Below, piece after piece: positions 36,191 through 49,017 of a DNA stretch of 64,000 nt. Under the pieces are notes generated by a model. The model was not told the origin of the DNA, made no database searches, and was given only the letters and a program-made list of their open reading frames with translations. The stretch is from Buxus sempervirens. Lineage: Eukaryota; Streptophyta; Magnoliopsida; Buxales; Buxaceae. Within the stretch, counting starts at the first letter, position 1. Each line of letters starts with the position of its first letter. Both the position numbers and the translations under genes were made by a program. The stretch covers positions 36,220,255-36,284,254 of the forward strand of contig OX387193.1 of the NCBI GenBank assembly GCA_947561395.2, written 5' to 3'.

Positions 36191-38640
36191 TGTAACGGCC
36201 CGGATCCAGGTTTATTTAAACACATAAACCCAAATTTGGTTTGTTAGGGAAAATGGCCCAGAACAACTATTCCAGACTTAAACAATTTCTCATTTATTAT
36301 ATCAGAGTGCGGAAATAAAAACATCTTTCAGAAAGTGCGGATTTAAACAACCAAATAATCCATTTAAATTTCATCTATAAAGTCTGGAAAGGGTTCAACT
36401 AAATAACATAAATAACATCCACCAAGGGTGTGGAATAAAGATACTAATAATCCTTCAAATAACATCAAAATCCTCAAATAAAAAACTAAAATTAATTCCT
36501 AAGAAAATAAATCTAAATATCTCTCCATGTCCTTCTGGACCTACACAGGAATGAAATAGTCTTCTTCCTGGTAATCACAATAATCCACCAGAGTCTCTAC
36601 CCCAGCAACGTCCTCTCCAGGAATATCTGAAAACAAAAACCGATAAAACAATAATATGAATAACAACATCTCAGTAAGCAATCATGCAAATTTTTGACCA
36701 CAATAAAATATGCAACGCTTAATCCGAATACTCACAATAAGATTCAAGACAACAATGAAATACAATTTGTCCACCTCATGGGACTCGTGAAATAGTATAC
36801 CAGAAAAAGAGAGTAGACATGTTCCAATATGCTACCTAACCGAATTACGATGGACCAGCCGCCCTGCAATCTAGCTATTCAACACCAACGGAAGAACCCA
36901 ACCATGAGTTAGCATGTACGGCCCAGCCAATCCAGGAGTGGGTAACGTAGCGACCGACCAATCCAGGAGCAGTACCATCCTTGAGATGATGGAATGCCTC
37001 AGACATATAATTCAAACCCCTCTAATACACATTTCACTTACTAGCTATTCTATGGATCCATATAACTGCTAAGCCCACTCAACAATGAGAAAAACCAACC
37101 AGGGTAATGGACATACATCTCAATAACAGCCACCAAAATACAGAACCTTATTTGTAACCAAATCCGCCCATGCAGGAAACAATAAATCAGGCACTAGCCT
37201 TGTCACACCAGTGACCCAAAACCAAAACGGAATGCACCAAGTCATATGTCCAAAACTCCAGGTTTCAACGGGCCAATATGCCTCGAATGTGTATCGACTC
37301 CATCGATGTACAAAATACTTTCATATCACCCATATACAAGTGTATGAAGTCACAAAAACAACCTTGGTTAAAAGTAAAATCTTTTGGAACAATGGAATCA
37401 AGTAAAAGTGCCTCTTTAGAAACATCTACGCAAAATCTTTATAAAATTGAATTTTAAACATTCTCCAGTGCAAACACTTCCCAAATACCTCAATCTTGAT
37501 GGTACATAGGTTAAAATTGGATACAAACACTTTCGTAGTGAAAACTATGTTGAAAAGTCAATTTCCAAAAATCTGACAGACTGGTCGCTCGAGCGGCCAA
37601 GGTCGCTCGATAGGTCGCATGAGCGATTGTTCTAGCGACAGTTCAATCTGGGTAACATTGCTCTCGGGTTTTTAATATATGCATAGGGCGCTCGAGCGAC
37701 TGCTCAGGCGGCCCGATATGTGAAAAATCCGTAACTTTGCGAAATTCAATAAAAATTCCACGACTCAATATTCAATGCATCAAAACCATTCTAAATTATT
37801 CTAAAATACTTTATAAACATGCTAGAACAATTCCTATCAATTAAAACATCATAAATAAAAAAAACAACGCATCAAATCACCGAATAACCATGTATATCGT
37901 CTAAAAACGAATTTGGATTTTATGCAAGCATCAAGGGACTACTTACCTGGTTCTAAGAACTTAAATCCTTCCTAAAGCATTGCTAGATCACTCCTAAGAA
38001 TGCCAAATGTGCCCAGCAAGCCTTGATCACTTCTGGGTTAAGAAAATCATCACTTTTAGAGGTTTAACAACAAGTTTATCTTCCCAAAACAGAGCTTCTC
38101 TTTAGTTTGCTCTTACCTGAGTTTTTGTGCACGAAAATCCTCTAAGTCGTCTCCAACAGGTTGTTTTAGGGTTAGGTTTGATCACAAGAAGCTAAGAGAA
38201 GAATAGGAGAAGAACACCTATAGTGGATGGCTTCTCTTCTTTGGGTTTGAACGTGGGTTGTCCATGCATAATTAGGTTTTGTTTATTAATTTGTTCCCTA
38301 TTACTTATTTGCCCTCCTTCTTCAAGCCAAACCAGTAAACCCAACTAATCCTTAAACCAAACCAATTCTTTGGGTCAACCCACTTCCTTAGGGTTCGACC
38401 AACTCTTTTTAGTCTCCTTGATTATAATATAATTAATTCTTACTAATATAAACCATAGCAACAATAATTATTATATTAAAATAATGCCTAGTCCATAATC
38501 ATGAACTCACCTTATATAGGCTCTCCTATCATCTCCGGTTCATCTTGAACTCCTCCGGGTTGAACCAAAATCTCATCTCCTGCATATTATTAACTAATTA
38601 GTCTATTTATTTATTTATTACTAAAATCTGGGATTTCACC
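36191..38640 (-). mobile_element. Solo LTR, Tekay/Del-like, 2,450 bp, with an altered end
   Basis: It starts TGTAACGGCCCGGATCCAGG and is flanked by AAAGT (36186-36190, 38641-38645). Its right end reads GGGATTTCACC where relatives read GGGATTTTACA, so the terminal CA is changed. It is the same subfamily as 27750-30228. The palindrome CGCTCGAGCG occurs at 37586-37595 and 37689-37698. The hairpin site near 36660-36674 is weakened by substitutions. Confidence 0.88.
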
Positions 38641-40435
38641 AAAGTAATCTTCTTCCTAGTAGTCAGAGTAATCCCCCGAAGTGTCTATGCCAGAAACATC
38701 CACACCGGGAATATATGAAAACAAAACCAATAAAACAATAATGTGAGAAATAACATCTCAGTAAGTAGTCATGCAAATAGTTTGTAACTATAAAACATGC
38801 AACGATAATTCAGACTAAACTCAATAATATAGAACAATAATAATTAAATTAAAATAGCAATAGTCACAAAACATTCAACCTCATGGGACTCATGAAAAAG
38901 AAAACCAGAGAAAGAAAGTAGCCATGTGCTAATATGCTATTTAACCGAATTACAGGTGGACCAGACGCAACTGATCAGACTGGCTATTCGACACCCAACG
39001 GAAGAACTCAACCGACGATCGGAATGAGTTAGCATGTACGACCCAACCTATCCAAGAGTGTGTAACGTAGCGACCGACTTATCCAGGAGCGGTACCATCC
39101 TCGAGATGATGTAATGCCTATGACACAGAATTCAAACCACTCTAGAAGACTTTTCACTTGCTAGCTATTCTATGGATCCATGCAATTGCTAAGCCCACTC
39201 AACGGTGAAAAAACCAAACCAGGGATTGGACATATTTCCCAATAACACCTGTACACACGAAAACACAACCATTTCAATAATAACAAATCCGCATATACAG
39301 AATAAACAACCAGGCATCTGCCTTGTCACAATTGTGACCCAAAAATCCACACAAGTGACACCAAGTCATATGTCCAAACTCCAGGTTTCAACAGGCAACT
39401 ATGCCCCGGATGTGTATCGAATCCATAGATGCACAAAATACACTCAAATAACCCAAATACAGGTGTATGAACTCTTAAAATCAAGTTTGGTTTAAAAGAG
39501 AATTGTTTGGAACTATGGTTCCAACTTAAAAAGCCTCTTTGGGAAAATCTATCCAAAATCTTTATAAAAATTAATTTTTAACATCCGCCAATGCAAACAA
39601 TCTCTAAATACTCTGAACTTAGTGGTATATAGGTTTAAATTGAATAAAGACAATTTCGTGGTGAAAAACTAGGCTAGTTGGAGAAATCCAAAAATCTGAC
39701 AGATAGTCGCTCGAGCAGCTTTGGGCGCTCGAACAGGTAACATAAAAACTGTGTTGATTCAAGGTTGGTCGCTCGAGAGATCACTCAAGCGACGCTTCGG
39801 GCGCTCGCCTTTTGGGTTTTGATCACTTTCCGGTTTCTGAAAAATTAAAAAGCACAGGCGGGGCACCCTCGATAATGCTCGAGCAGCTATCGAGTGCCCA
39901 CGGACTGCTCTTGAGACCCATAGGGGTGCTCGAGCGGCGATTTGAGCAGCCTGTCGCAAAACACAGTTTCTGATTTTTCCGAAAAGTTGTGTAAATCCTT
40001 CAAAAATCGAAAAATTGAATTCTACAACATCAAATCCATACTAAACCATTCTAGAATACTTTATAAACATGATAGAACAATTTTAAACAATTAAAACACA
40101 ATATAATACCCAAACGAGTCATCAATCATACAAATAAACATGAACATCGAATAAATATGAAAATCTGTTTGTGCAAGTTTTAAAGGGACTACTTACTTGT
40201 TTTTGGAACTTAAACCTCCTCTAATAGCACTTAAATATCACTCCAAAGAATATCCAATCGATCACAGCAAGCCTCTATCTCTTCTAGATCAAAAATCACA
40301 TCTTTAAGAATTCAAAAACATGTTCTATCTCCCAAAACAAATTTCTTTCGAGTGTGTTTCTTACCTGAGTTTTTCTGAACGAAAAATCCTCCTTTCATTC
40401 TCTAAAACCTGCTCCAAAAGATGCTGGTAGGTTAG

Positions 40436-41859
40436 TGATGTGCCTAAATTTTATACATGTTTTGTCATATGTTTACCCTTAATTTTATGCTAGTTGGTGT
40501 TTAATTTGCCTATTTATTAGAGTTTTTATGTATTTTTGTTTATTGTTGTTTAGGAATAAATAAATTGAAAGAGTCAAGAGATTGAGGAGGGGATCTACAA
40601 GATATTCTCAGAATTTTCGAATGAACGAAAATTCTCTTCATCAAGAGAATAGGAAACTTTAATTTCCCGAGTTCCAGAAACATCCTTCAGTGTTTTGAGC
40701 ATAACTTGAGCTAGAGAGCTCCAATAAGGGCAATCTTGGTGTCTATGGAAAGCTAAGAGAAGGCCCTACAAATTTAATGTTGAAGAGTTTCTCAAAAACA
40801 GTCATCTTGATGGAGAAAATTGAGCATTAACATCAGAAACGGAAAACAGCTATTTTCAGAATTCAGTTTTGGAAAAGAAGTAAAAGGGGCTTTTAAAGCA
40901 AGGAAGGAAATTTTATATAAGAGAGACACAAGAGAGGAGGACGACCAGAGCTTAGAAGAGAGGAGTTTTTCACCATTGGAGAGGATTGGAAGCTTGGAGG
41001 AAGAAGAAGAAAACAGAGGCTGAATTGGAGTTTGTCGATAACTACAATTCTCTATCTACATACAGTTTCCCTCTTAACTTTCTCATCTTCTCTTTGTCCA
41101 ATTTTCATTATGAATTTCAGAGATTTTATAGTTTGTTTGGATTCAATTATGAGCTAATTTCTATTGCTAAGGCTCCGATGTAATCTCTCCATGACAATTC
41201 TGAATCCTACTTCTATGTACTCATGATGTTATTATTCTTTTTGAGTATACATCGTTAAGTTTAATGCTTTCAATTATCTGGCCAATAGTTGAATGATTTG
41301 TTGTGCATGTTAATTTGAGAGATGATGCATGTAGTTTAGCTTCGTTTGATGTATGCCATGAATTGAACGAAAGACAGAAATGTGCCAACGTGATTCGTGC
41401 GGTTTGTTTTTGTTGGATATTATTAATCTTAATGTACTCAATTGCTTTTAAATTCGCATAAGCATATCGCGGGTTATTGCATGTTGGGTAATTCTAATTC
41501 TACTCGAGAGAGGGTTTTAGATATATTTAAAATATTTCACCGTCAAATAGGATAATAATTGATTAATTGCTCGGTTAGGATTTGGAATTGGATTGGTTTG
41601 ACGAATCGGATGCCTTAGTGTTTTCTTCTTGGGTGAAATATCCTTATTTTTAAGTGTTTGGTCAAGTCCTTATTTTTCGATTCAACTTTTATTGTTTTAA
41701 TTTTTCAAATTCAAAACATCCCACTTTTGTTGATTTTCAAATAATTTAGAATTAGAACAATTTCGATAGCTAATAGGTAAATAGTCCTTGTGGGTTCGAC
41801 ATTCTTTTCATCACTATATTACTTGTTACGATTTCGTGCACTTGCGAATTTTCACAACA
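40436..41859 (+). repeat. Element B 5' LTR
   Basis: It runs from TGATGTGCCTAAATTTTATA to TTTCACAACA. Short open frames in it are repeated exactly in the 3' LTR and have no coding support. Confidence 0.95.
40914..40920 (+). promoter_or_regulatory. Putative TATA box of element B
   Basis: TATATAA is followed within 30 bp by a purine-rich GAGAGACACAAGAGAGG stretch where transcription could start. The 3' LTR copy is at 49496-49502. The call rests on the motif alone. Confidence 0.45.
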
Positions 41860-41865
41860 AGTTTT

Positions 41866-41884
41866 TGGCGCCGTTGCCGGGGAC
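41866..41884 (+). other. Primer binding site of element B, Athila type
   Basis: TGGCGCCGTTGCCGGGGAC starts six bases after the 5' LTR. This is the hallmark primer site of Athila-lineage elements, usually assigned to an aspartate tRNA. Confidence 0.9.
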
Positions 41885-42003
41885 TATTTATTTTCTATTA
41901 CTTTTGATATCATCAATTTCTAAGTTAATTTGATATTTCTTTATTTTAGTCTTAATTCTTAATTTTGTTTTATTTTTCCTTTTTCAGGTGTTCTGGGTTG
42001 TTC

Positions 42004-45000
42004 ATGAGACGTAGTCGAAGCTTGGAGTTAGTACCTTTTGATCCTGAAATTGAACGCACCCTTCGTCGTGTGAACAAGGAGAAGAAGGAGAATTCCACAA
42101 CTGAAAACGAAGCAATGGAAAATCAACTTGGAAACAGAACTTTGGGAGATTATGCTGTTCCCTTGGTCACCGGAGCTACTTCTAGCATTAGACGACCTGC
42201 CATTCAAGCCAATAACTTTGAGATAAAGCCAGCTATTCTTCAAATGGTGACGTCAACGGTGCAATTTGGTGGCATGCCCCATGATGATCCAAATGCACAC
42301 ATAGCTAATTTTCTGGAGTTATGTGATACTTTCAAACATAATGGAGTTTCTGATGATGCTATTAGATTGAGGCTCTTTCCATTCTCCCTCCGAGAGAAGG
42401 CAAAGGCATGGTTGAATTCACTTCCACCATTAACCATAACTACATGGGACGATTTGGCTAAGAAGTTTCTAGCAAAGTTCTTTCCCCCAGCCAAAACCGT
42501 GAAGATGAGAAATGATATCACCACCTTTGTCCAATTTGATATGGAGTCTCTTTATGAAGCTTGGGAGAGGTATAAAGAATTGCTTAGAAAGTGCCCACAT
42601 CATGGACTTCCTGTTTGGATTCAAGTGCAAACCTTCTATAATGGTTTGCAACCCACAACACGTACAATGATTGATGCGGCAGCTGGAGGGACTTTGATGA
42701 AGAAATCACCGGAAGAAGCATATGATTTGGTGGAGGAGATGGCAACTAACAATTACCAATGGCCAGCGGATAGAGTGACACCAAAAAGAACTCAGGGAGC
42801 TCATGAAATTGATTTTTTTTCTGCTTTAGCTGCTCAAGTTGCAACTTTATCTAAGAAATTAGATAATATCAATGTAAGTGCCATTCAATCTGCTAATGCA
42901 ATTTGTGAATTTTGTGCAGGGAATCATATGGGGATAGATTGTCAAGTGGGAAGTCCATTCGCCAACAATAATTTGGAGCAAGCAAACTTTGTATCGAATT
43001 ACCAACGACAAAACAACCCTTACTCCAACACTTACAATCCAGGATGGCGAAACCACCCAAATTTCTCATGGAGCAACTCACAAAATGTTTCCAAGCCTCC
43101 ACCGGGTTTTCAAAATCAGCAACAAGAGAAGAAGTTGAATATGGAGGAGGTAATGGTACAATTTATGGCAAAGGTGGATGCTAGATTTCAAGATCATGAC
43201 ATTGCTCTAAAGAACAATGAGAACACTATGCGGAGCATAGAAAGGACGGTTGGTCAATTGGCAAAATTGTTGTCTGAAAGACCTCAAGGGTCATTTCCAA
43301 GCACCACGGAAAATAACCCAAAAGAGCAAGTGCAAGCCATTTCTTTAAGGAGTGGAAGGGAGCTTAATGTACCAGAGAAAAAGCAGGGAAAAGAGAAGCA
43401 AACTATGAGAGCTGTGGTGCAGGAAACTCAAGGCCAGGGTGCTCTTCCTAGTTCTGAAGGCCAAGACATCGAGGCCGCAGCACCCACATTCAAGGCTGTG
43501 GTGCCCACCCTTATTCCGAGCCAAACTGTGAAAAACTCGGGAAATCCTCCCGTTTCTTCTCATACTCCTCCTATACCTTTTCCTCAAAGACTTCAGAAAA
43601 ATAAGCTAAATAAACAATTTTCTAAATTCCTTGATGTGTTTAAAAAGTTACATATTAACATTCCTTTTGCAGATGCCTTGGAACAAATGCCTAGTTATGT
43701 GAAGTTCATGAAGGAGATTCTATCAAACAAGAGGAAGTTAGGAGAGTATGAGACTGTGATGTTGACTGAAGAGTGCACTGCCATTTTGCAAAATAAGTTG
43801 CCACCAAAGCTTAAGGATCCAGGGAGTTTTACTATTCCTTGCACAATTGGGAACTCTTATTTTGAAAAAGCTTTGTGTGATTTAGGTGCTAGCATAAATC
43901 TGATGCCTTTTTCTATTTTCAGGCAATTGGGGCTAGGAGAGGTCAAGGCCACTACAGTTTCACTTCAATTGGCGGACCGGTCAATTAAACGACCAAGAGG
44001 AATAGTGGAGGATGTTCTTGTTAAAGTTGACAAGTTCATTTTCCCTGCAGATTTTATTGTTTTAGATATGGAGGAAGATCGAGAAATTCCACTTCTTCTT
44101 GGTCGACCGTTCTTAGCCACGGGAAGAACTCTCATAGATGTGCAACAAGGGAAACTCATACTACGGGTGCAAGATGAACAAGTTACATTCAATGTGTTTG
44201 AAGCAATGAAATATCCGTCAACAACTGATACATGCTTCAACATAGATGTGATTGATGAATTTGTGGTAGAAATTTTTGAAGAGAGTAATCCTAAGGAACC
44301 ACTTGAGGCATGTCTTGTACAATCTGGCACTATCGATTCCGAGAATTCCAAGATAAGCACTTGTGCACATTACTTGGAAGCATCTCCACCTTACTTGCCT
44401 AAAGGGAAGCCGGAAAACATAACATTGAGCAAAAACATTACTCCACAACAGCCATCCGTCATTGAGGCCCCCTCTTTAGAACTCAAACCTCTTCCTTCTC
44501 ATCTTAAATATGCTTATTTACATGATTCTTCTTTACCTGTAATAATTTCTTCATCTTTGACAGGTCTTGAAGAAGAGAAGTTACTTAGAGTTTTGAGAGC
44601 TCACAAGCAAGCTTTGGGATGGACTATAGCCGACATTAAGGGAATAAGCCCCTCAATTTGCATGCACAAGATTCTAATGGAAGAGCATTTCAAGCCTACA
44701 GTACAGCCACAAAGGAGACTTAATCCAAACTTGCAAGAAGTTGTAAGAAAAGAAATTCTCAAATTGTTGGATGCTGGAATTATTTATCCAATTTCTGATA
44801 GCTCATGGGTAAGTCCGGTGCAAGTAGTGCCTAAGAAGGGAGGAGTGACAGTAGTAGAGAATGAAAATAATGAACTCATCCCAACAAGAACAGTCACCGG
44901 TTGGAGAGTGTGCATAGATTACCGCAAGCTTAATGATGCCACTCGAAAAGATCACTTTCCACTTCCTTTCATTGATCAAATGTTGGAACGGCTTGCTGGT

Positions 45001-47373
45001 CATGCTTATTACTGTTTTCTTGATGGATACTCAGGGTACAATCAAATCCAAATTTCACCAGAAGATCAAGAAAAGACTACTTTCACTTGCCCGTATGGAA
45101 CATTTGCCTATAGGAGGATGCCCTTTGGTTTGTGCAATGCTCCAGCCACATTTCAACGATGCATGATGGCCATTTTTTCGGATATGGTGGAAAAGTTTAT
45201 TGAGATCTTTATGGATGATTTTTCTGTGTTTGGTTCTTCATTTGATAATTGTTTAAATAATTTATCTTCAGTTCTACAAAGATGTGAAGAATCTAACCTT
45301 GTTCTTAATTGGGAAAAATGTCATTTTATGGTGCAGGAAGGAATTGTACTTGGGCATAAAGTTTCTTCAGAAGGCATTGAGGTAGACCAAGCCAAAGTAG
45401 AGGTCATCGAAAAATTACCTCCACCTAGCACGGTCAAGGGAGTGAGAAGTTTTTTGGGACATGCGGGGTTTTATCGTCGCTTTATTCAAGATTTTTCTAA
45501 AATTATTAAACCCCTTTGTTCTCTTTTGGTTAAAGATGCTCCATTTAACTTTTCCAATGATTGTTTGCAGGCATTTGAACTTTTGAAGAAGAAGCTAAGT
45601 TCAACCCCAATAATATGTGCACCGGATTGGGCACTTCCATTTGAATTGATGTGTGATGCAAGCGATTACGCGATAGGAGCTGTGCTTGGACAAAGGAAGA
45701 ACAAGGTTCTCCATGTTATCTACTATGCGAGTCGTACCTTGACAGGTGCCCAATTAAATTATGCTACTACGGAAAAAGAATTGCTAGCGGTGGTATTTGC
45801 TTTTGATAAATTCAGATCATATTTAATTGGGTCAAAAGTAATTGTATACACTGATCATTCTGCTCTTAAGTACTTGTTAGCTAAAAAGGAAGCTAAACCA
45901 AGGTTACTTCGGTGGATTTTACTCCTACAAGAATTTGATTTGGAGATCAAAGACAAGAAGGGAACTGAGAATCAAGTAGCTGACCATCTCTCTAGACTTG
46001 AGCACACAACTAAAGAGACAGCCCCACCTTCTCCAATAAATGAGGTATTCCCGGATGAACAACTATTTGTTTTATCTCTAACACAAGTTCCTTGGTATGC
46101 AGATTATGTAAACTACTTGGTAAGCAATGTGATCAATCCTGAGTTTACATACCAACAAAGGAAGAAATTCTTTTCGGAGGTCAAGCACTACTATTGGGAG
46201 GAACCTTTTCTCTACAAGCATTGTAGTGATCAAGTGATTAGGAGATGTGTGCCTGAGGAAGAGATAGAGTCAATCCTAAGACATTGCCATTCACTAGAGG
46301 TTGGCGGGCACCATGGAGTGAACAAGACAGTAGCTAAAGTGCTACAATCAGGTTTTTATTGGCCCTCCATTTTTAAAGACACTTATGCTTTTGTTTCTTG
46401 TTGTGATCAATGTCAAAAGAGTGGTAATATCTCCTGGAAAAATGAAATGCCCTTAAATAATATACTTGTTGTTGAGCTATTTGATGTTTGGGGCATAGAT
46501 TTCATGGGGCCATTCCCTCCTTCTTTCTCAAATCAATACATTTTAGTTGCTGTTGATTATGTTTCCAAATGGGTAGAGGCCGTGGCCCTCCCTACAAATG
46601 ATTCTAAAGTTGTGTTGAATTTTTTGAGAAAGCAGATATTCACCAGGTTTGGAACTCCAAGAGCCATAATTAGTGATGGGGGAAAACATTTTTGCAACCG
46701 GCAATTTGACGCACTCTTGAGCAAATATGGTGTTACACACAAGGTTGCAACTCCGTACCATCCTCAAACTAGTGGACAAGCAGAAATTTCCAACCGAGAG
46801 CTGAAACGAATATTGGAGAAAACCGTGAGCACTTCAAGGAAAGATTGGTCAAAAAAACTAGATGATGCACTATGGGCATACCGTACAGCCTTCAAAACTC
46901 CAATTGGTATGTCCCCCTATCGTCTAGTTTATGGGAAAGCATGTCACTTACCGGTGGAGTTGGAACACAAGGCTTACTGGGCTATCAAGACTCTTAATTT
47001 TGACATGGAGGCAGCGGGAGAGAAGAGGATATTGCAACTCAATGAGATGGATGAGTTTCGGCATGCAGCCTATGAGAATGCTCGCATATACAAGGAAAGA
47101 ACCAAGAGATGGCATGATAAACAAATTCTCAAGAGAAACTTTGAAGTTGGCCAAAGAGTTCTACTTTATAATTCCAGACTTCGCCTCTTCCCTGGAAAAT
47201 TAAGATCCCGATGGTCTGGACCATTCATGGTAACAAGAGTTCTCCCGTATGGTGCTATTGAAGTTTCTAATGACTCAAATGAAACATTCAAAGTCAATGG
47301 TCAGCGTCTAAAGCCCTACTTCGAAGGAGATTTCAATAAGCAAAAAGTCTCCATTGATTTGCTCGATCGGTGA
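42004..47373 (+). CDS. gag-pol: Gag-pol polyprotein of Athila element B, intact
   Basis: This is one uninterrupted frame; it is open from 41965, but the Met at 42004 ([15 protein letters not shown]) is the likelier start, giving 1,789 residues. Residues below count from 41965. Gag domain at about 90-250 ([20 protein letters not shown]); zinc knuckle Cys314, Cys317, His321, Cys326, with one residue less than the usual CCHC spacing; coiled linker; protease [11 protein letters not shown] with Asp639 (DLGA in place of DSGA); RT with FMDD at 1082-1085; RNase H Asp1231 (CDASD), TEKEL near 1270, Asp1297 (YTDHS); integrase zinc region ([18 protein letters not shown]) and core Asp1512, Asp1571, Glu1607, an exact D-x35-E. 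The C-terminus ([18 protein letters not shown]) has no chromodomain. The lack of stops with all catalytic residues in place suggests a functional protein. Confidence 0.95.
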   Translation: MRRSRSLELVPFDPEIERTLRRVNKEKKENSTTENEAMENQLGNRTLGDYAVPLVTGATSSIRRPAIQANNFEIKPAILQMVTSTVQFGGMPHDDPNAHIANFLELCDTFKHNGVSDDAIRLRLFPFSLREKAKAWLNSLPPLTITTWDDLAKKFLAKFFPPAKTVKMRNDITTFVQFDMESLYEAWERYKELLRKCPHHGLPVWIQVQTFYNGLQPTTRTMIDAAAGGTLMKKSPEEAYDLVEEMATNNYQWPADRVTPKRTQGAHEIDFFSALAAQVATLSKKLDNINVSAIQSANAICEFCAGNHMGIDCQVGSPFANNNLEQANFVSNYQRQNNPYSNTYNPGWRNHPNFSWSNSQNVSKPPPGFQNQQQEKKLNMEEVMVQFMAKVDARFQDHDIALKNNENTMRSIERTVGQLAKLLSERPQGSFPSTTENNPKEQVQAISLRSGRELNVPEKKQGKEKQTMRAVVQETQGQGALPSSEGQDIEAAAPTFKAVVPTLIPSQTVKNSGNPPVSSHTPPIPFPQRLQKNKLNKQFSKFLDVFKKLHINIPFADALEQMPSYVKFMKEILSNKRKLGEYETVMLTEECTAILQNKLPPKLKDPGSFTIPCTIGNSYFEKALCDLGASINLMPFSIFRQLGLGEVKATTVSLQLADRSIKRPRGIVEDVLVKVDKFIFPADFIVLDMEEDREIPLLLGRPFLATGRTLIDVQQGKLILRVQDEQVTFNVFEAMKYPSTTDTCFNIDVIDEFVVEIFEESNPKEPLEACLVQSGTIDSENSKISTCAHYLEASPPYLPKGKPENITLSKNITPQQPSVIEAPSLELKPLPSHLKYAYLHDSSLPVIISSSLTGLEEEKLLRVLRAHKQALGWTIADIKGISPSICMHKILMEEHFKPTVQPQRRLNPNLQEVVRKEILKLLDAGIIYPISDSSWVSPVQVVPKKGGVTVVENENNELIPTRTVTGWRVCIDYRKLNDATRKDHFPLPFIDQMLERLAGHAYYCFLDGYSGYNQIQISPEDQEKTTFTCPYGTFAYRRMPFGLCNAPATFQRCMMAIFSDMVEKFIEIFMDDFSVFGSSFDNCLNNLSSVLQRCEESNLVLNWEKCHFMVQEGIVLGHKVSSEGIEVDQAKVEVIEKLPPPSTVKGVRSFLGHAGFYRRFIQDFSKIIKPLCSLLVKDAPFNFSNDCLQAFELLKKKLSSTPIICAPDWALPFELMCDASDYAIGAVLGQRKNKVLHVIYYASRTLTGAQLNYATTEKELLAVVFAFDKFRSYLIGSKVIVYTDHSALKYLLAKKEAKPRLLRWILLLQEFDLEIKDKKGTENQVADHLSRLEHTTKETAPPSPINEVFPDEQLFVLSLTQVPWYADYVNYLVSNVINPEFTYQQRKKFFSEVKHYYWEEPFLYKHCSDQVIRRCVPEEEIESILRHCHSLEVGGHHGVNKTVAKVLQSGFYWPSIFKDTYAFVSCCDQCQKSGNISWKNEMPLNNILVVELFDVWGIDFMGPFPPSFSNQYILVAVDYVSKWVEAVALPTNDSKVVLNFLRKQIFTRFGTPRAIISDGGKHFCNRQFDALLSKYGVTHKVATPYHPQTSGQAEISNRELKRILEKTVSTSRKDWSKKLDDALWAYRTAFKTPIGMSPYRLVYGKACHLPVELEHKAYWAIKTLNFDMEAAGEKRILQLNEMDEFRHAAYENARIYKERTKRWHDKQILKRNFEVGQRVLLYNSRLRLFPGKLRSRWSGPFMVTRVLPYGAIEVSNDSNETFKVNGQRLKPYFEGDFNKQKVSIDLLDR

Positions 47374-47417
47374 TTCAAAGAAGGAAAAGTCAAGCTAAAG
47401 ACTATAATTAAGCGCTT

Positions 47418-47435
47418 CTTGGGAGGCAACCCAAG
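47418..47435 (+). other. Perfect hairpin after pol, element B
   Basis: CTTGGGAGGCAACCCAAG has 6-bp arms and a 6-base loop, 45 bp after the gag-pol stop. I recall similar GGGAGGCAACCC words after pol in other Athila-type elements; its role is unknown to me. Confidence 0.65.
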
Positions 47436-47700
47436 CATTCTAAACATTTGATTTTGTTAATTTCAATATCTCTTGTTCTGTTTTGTTTTTAATTTTAATT
47501 TTAATTTTTATTCCTCAAGTGTTTTGGTTGTGTTCTAATTTTAGTTCTTTTACATAGGTGTGGCAATGACACTGTTCCTCACTTCCTTGCTCCAGAACCT
47601 AAACGTGTTGATTACGATGCTAAGGGAGAGGAAGCTTGATCCGTCTCCACCAGTGTTTAGGGAAGTTTCTTGTTACTCTATGTTGGCTTTCATTGTTGCA

Positions 47701-47714
47701 CATTGAGGACAATG
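47701..47714 (+). other. Short perfect hairpin in the 3' noncoding region, element B
   Basis: CATTGAGGACAATG has 5-bp arms and a 4-base loop, and is followed 8 bases later by a polypurine-like AAGTTTGAGGGAG. The pairing of the two motifs suggests a second priming or RNA-structure site. Confidence 0.55.
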
Positions 47715-49002
47715 CACATACTAAGTTTGAGGGAGTCACACTTGTGAACTTGTTTTCTTTTGTTTTTCTTATATGATTTTTTTTTTCTTATTTAGTTTCA
47801 AAAAAAAAAAACGTATTGATGAGGTTTGATGACCAAAAGCCCATGATAAAATTTGATTGAACTAAACATGGTGTTTGGAAAGTGATAAATTTTGTTTTTG
47901 TTTGGATTCTTGAATCTTGTGTTGGTTTTATCTTATTTATGATTCTTTTGAACACTCTGAGCACATCGCCTAGAGCACATATCTGTTTTGCTTACCTTGA
48001 GAAAGTTTTTGTAAATCTAGAAAATTCCTATGATCTCAGTAAACTCTAGAACTTGCTTGATTAACACTTGAGGCGAAATCCTAGACTCCACCATGCTATG
48101 GAAAAGATTTAGGCCATTCTTTGGGCCGTTTGAGCTTTTCAAACCTACCTGACATTGGTTTATCCATAGTAGACCCCATTTGAGCCTGATTACACCTTTT
48201 CTTTGTCAACCACATACTAGCTTAACTTTCTAATTTTGTCTACCTGTTGCACCACAAGCACATGATCATTTTAAGAAATGTTATGAGATGAGCTACTGTA
48301 TAGAGGAAGGATGAAGTTTCAACATTGTTCATTAAAAGAAGAAGAGGGTACTACAACCCTTGCTCATAAAAGAAAGAAACAAGTTTGGGGGTGTAGCAAG
48401 AGAAAGTTCAAAAAAAAAAAAAAAAAAATTGAAAACAGGAGAAAGCTGAATTAAATGGTGAACTAGAAAAGCAGAAGGTGTAACAAGAGAAAGTCGAAAA
48501 CCAGCTTCGTGATACAACTTTTGGTGGGACAATTAGCTCTACAAGGATTTTGGAATGATTCATGTGCTTAGGGTGTTTTTGAGCCATAACACTATCTGTT
48601 ACCATACCGTCACCCTAGCCGCATGTTACAAGCTTAATAAAGTCCTAATGATCTTTGGTGTGATGTTAGTCTACATTAGTGGAGAGTGATATGACAAGCA
48701 AGCTTATGGAGTTTATGTTTCATCAAAAGAGATCTGCAAAATGTTTATATGATTTCTTAAACCAATCAAAGTGGTGAATGGTTATGGGTAAAAGGTGATG
48801 CACACAAACACATTGAAGGAATCATGAATGAGATGATATTGGTATTTGATTTGAAATTCTACACATTAGCAATATTTAAAGTTTTCCTTGTGCTATAGAC
48901 TATGTGACATCTTTGAGGCATGTTTTGTGACTCAAGCAGAATCAATACAAATTTTTTTTGTTTTCTTGTTTCATTTCTTTTGCTCGAGGACTAGCAAATC
49001 TT

Positions 49003-49017
49003 AAGTTTGGGGGTATT
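49003..49017 (+). other. Polypurine tract of element B
   Basis: AAGTTTGGGGGTATT directly abuts the 3' LTR start at 49018. It is the expected site for plus-strand priming. Confidence 0.85.

Larger units (their letters stand above)
47374..49017 (+). other. 3' noncoding region of element B (env-like frame absent)
   Basis: No frame of useful length follows pol, whereas some Athila elements carry an env-like gene here. The region holds two short perfect hairpins (47418-47435 and 47701-47714) and polypurine-like motifs at 47723-47735 (AAGTTTGAGGGAG) and 48381-48393 (AAGTTTGGGGGTG), which resemble the true tract at 49003-49017. An A run is at 48410-48428. Confidence 0.75.

Noticed and set aside
40820-41183. 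Two short frames repeated at 49402-49765
   Set aside because: Same reason: they are in the two identical LTRs of element B and show no domain.
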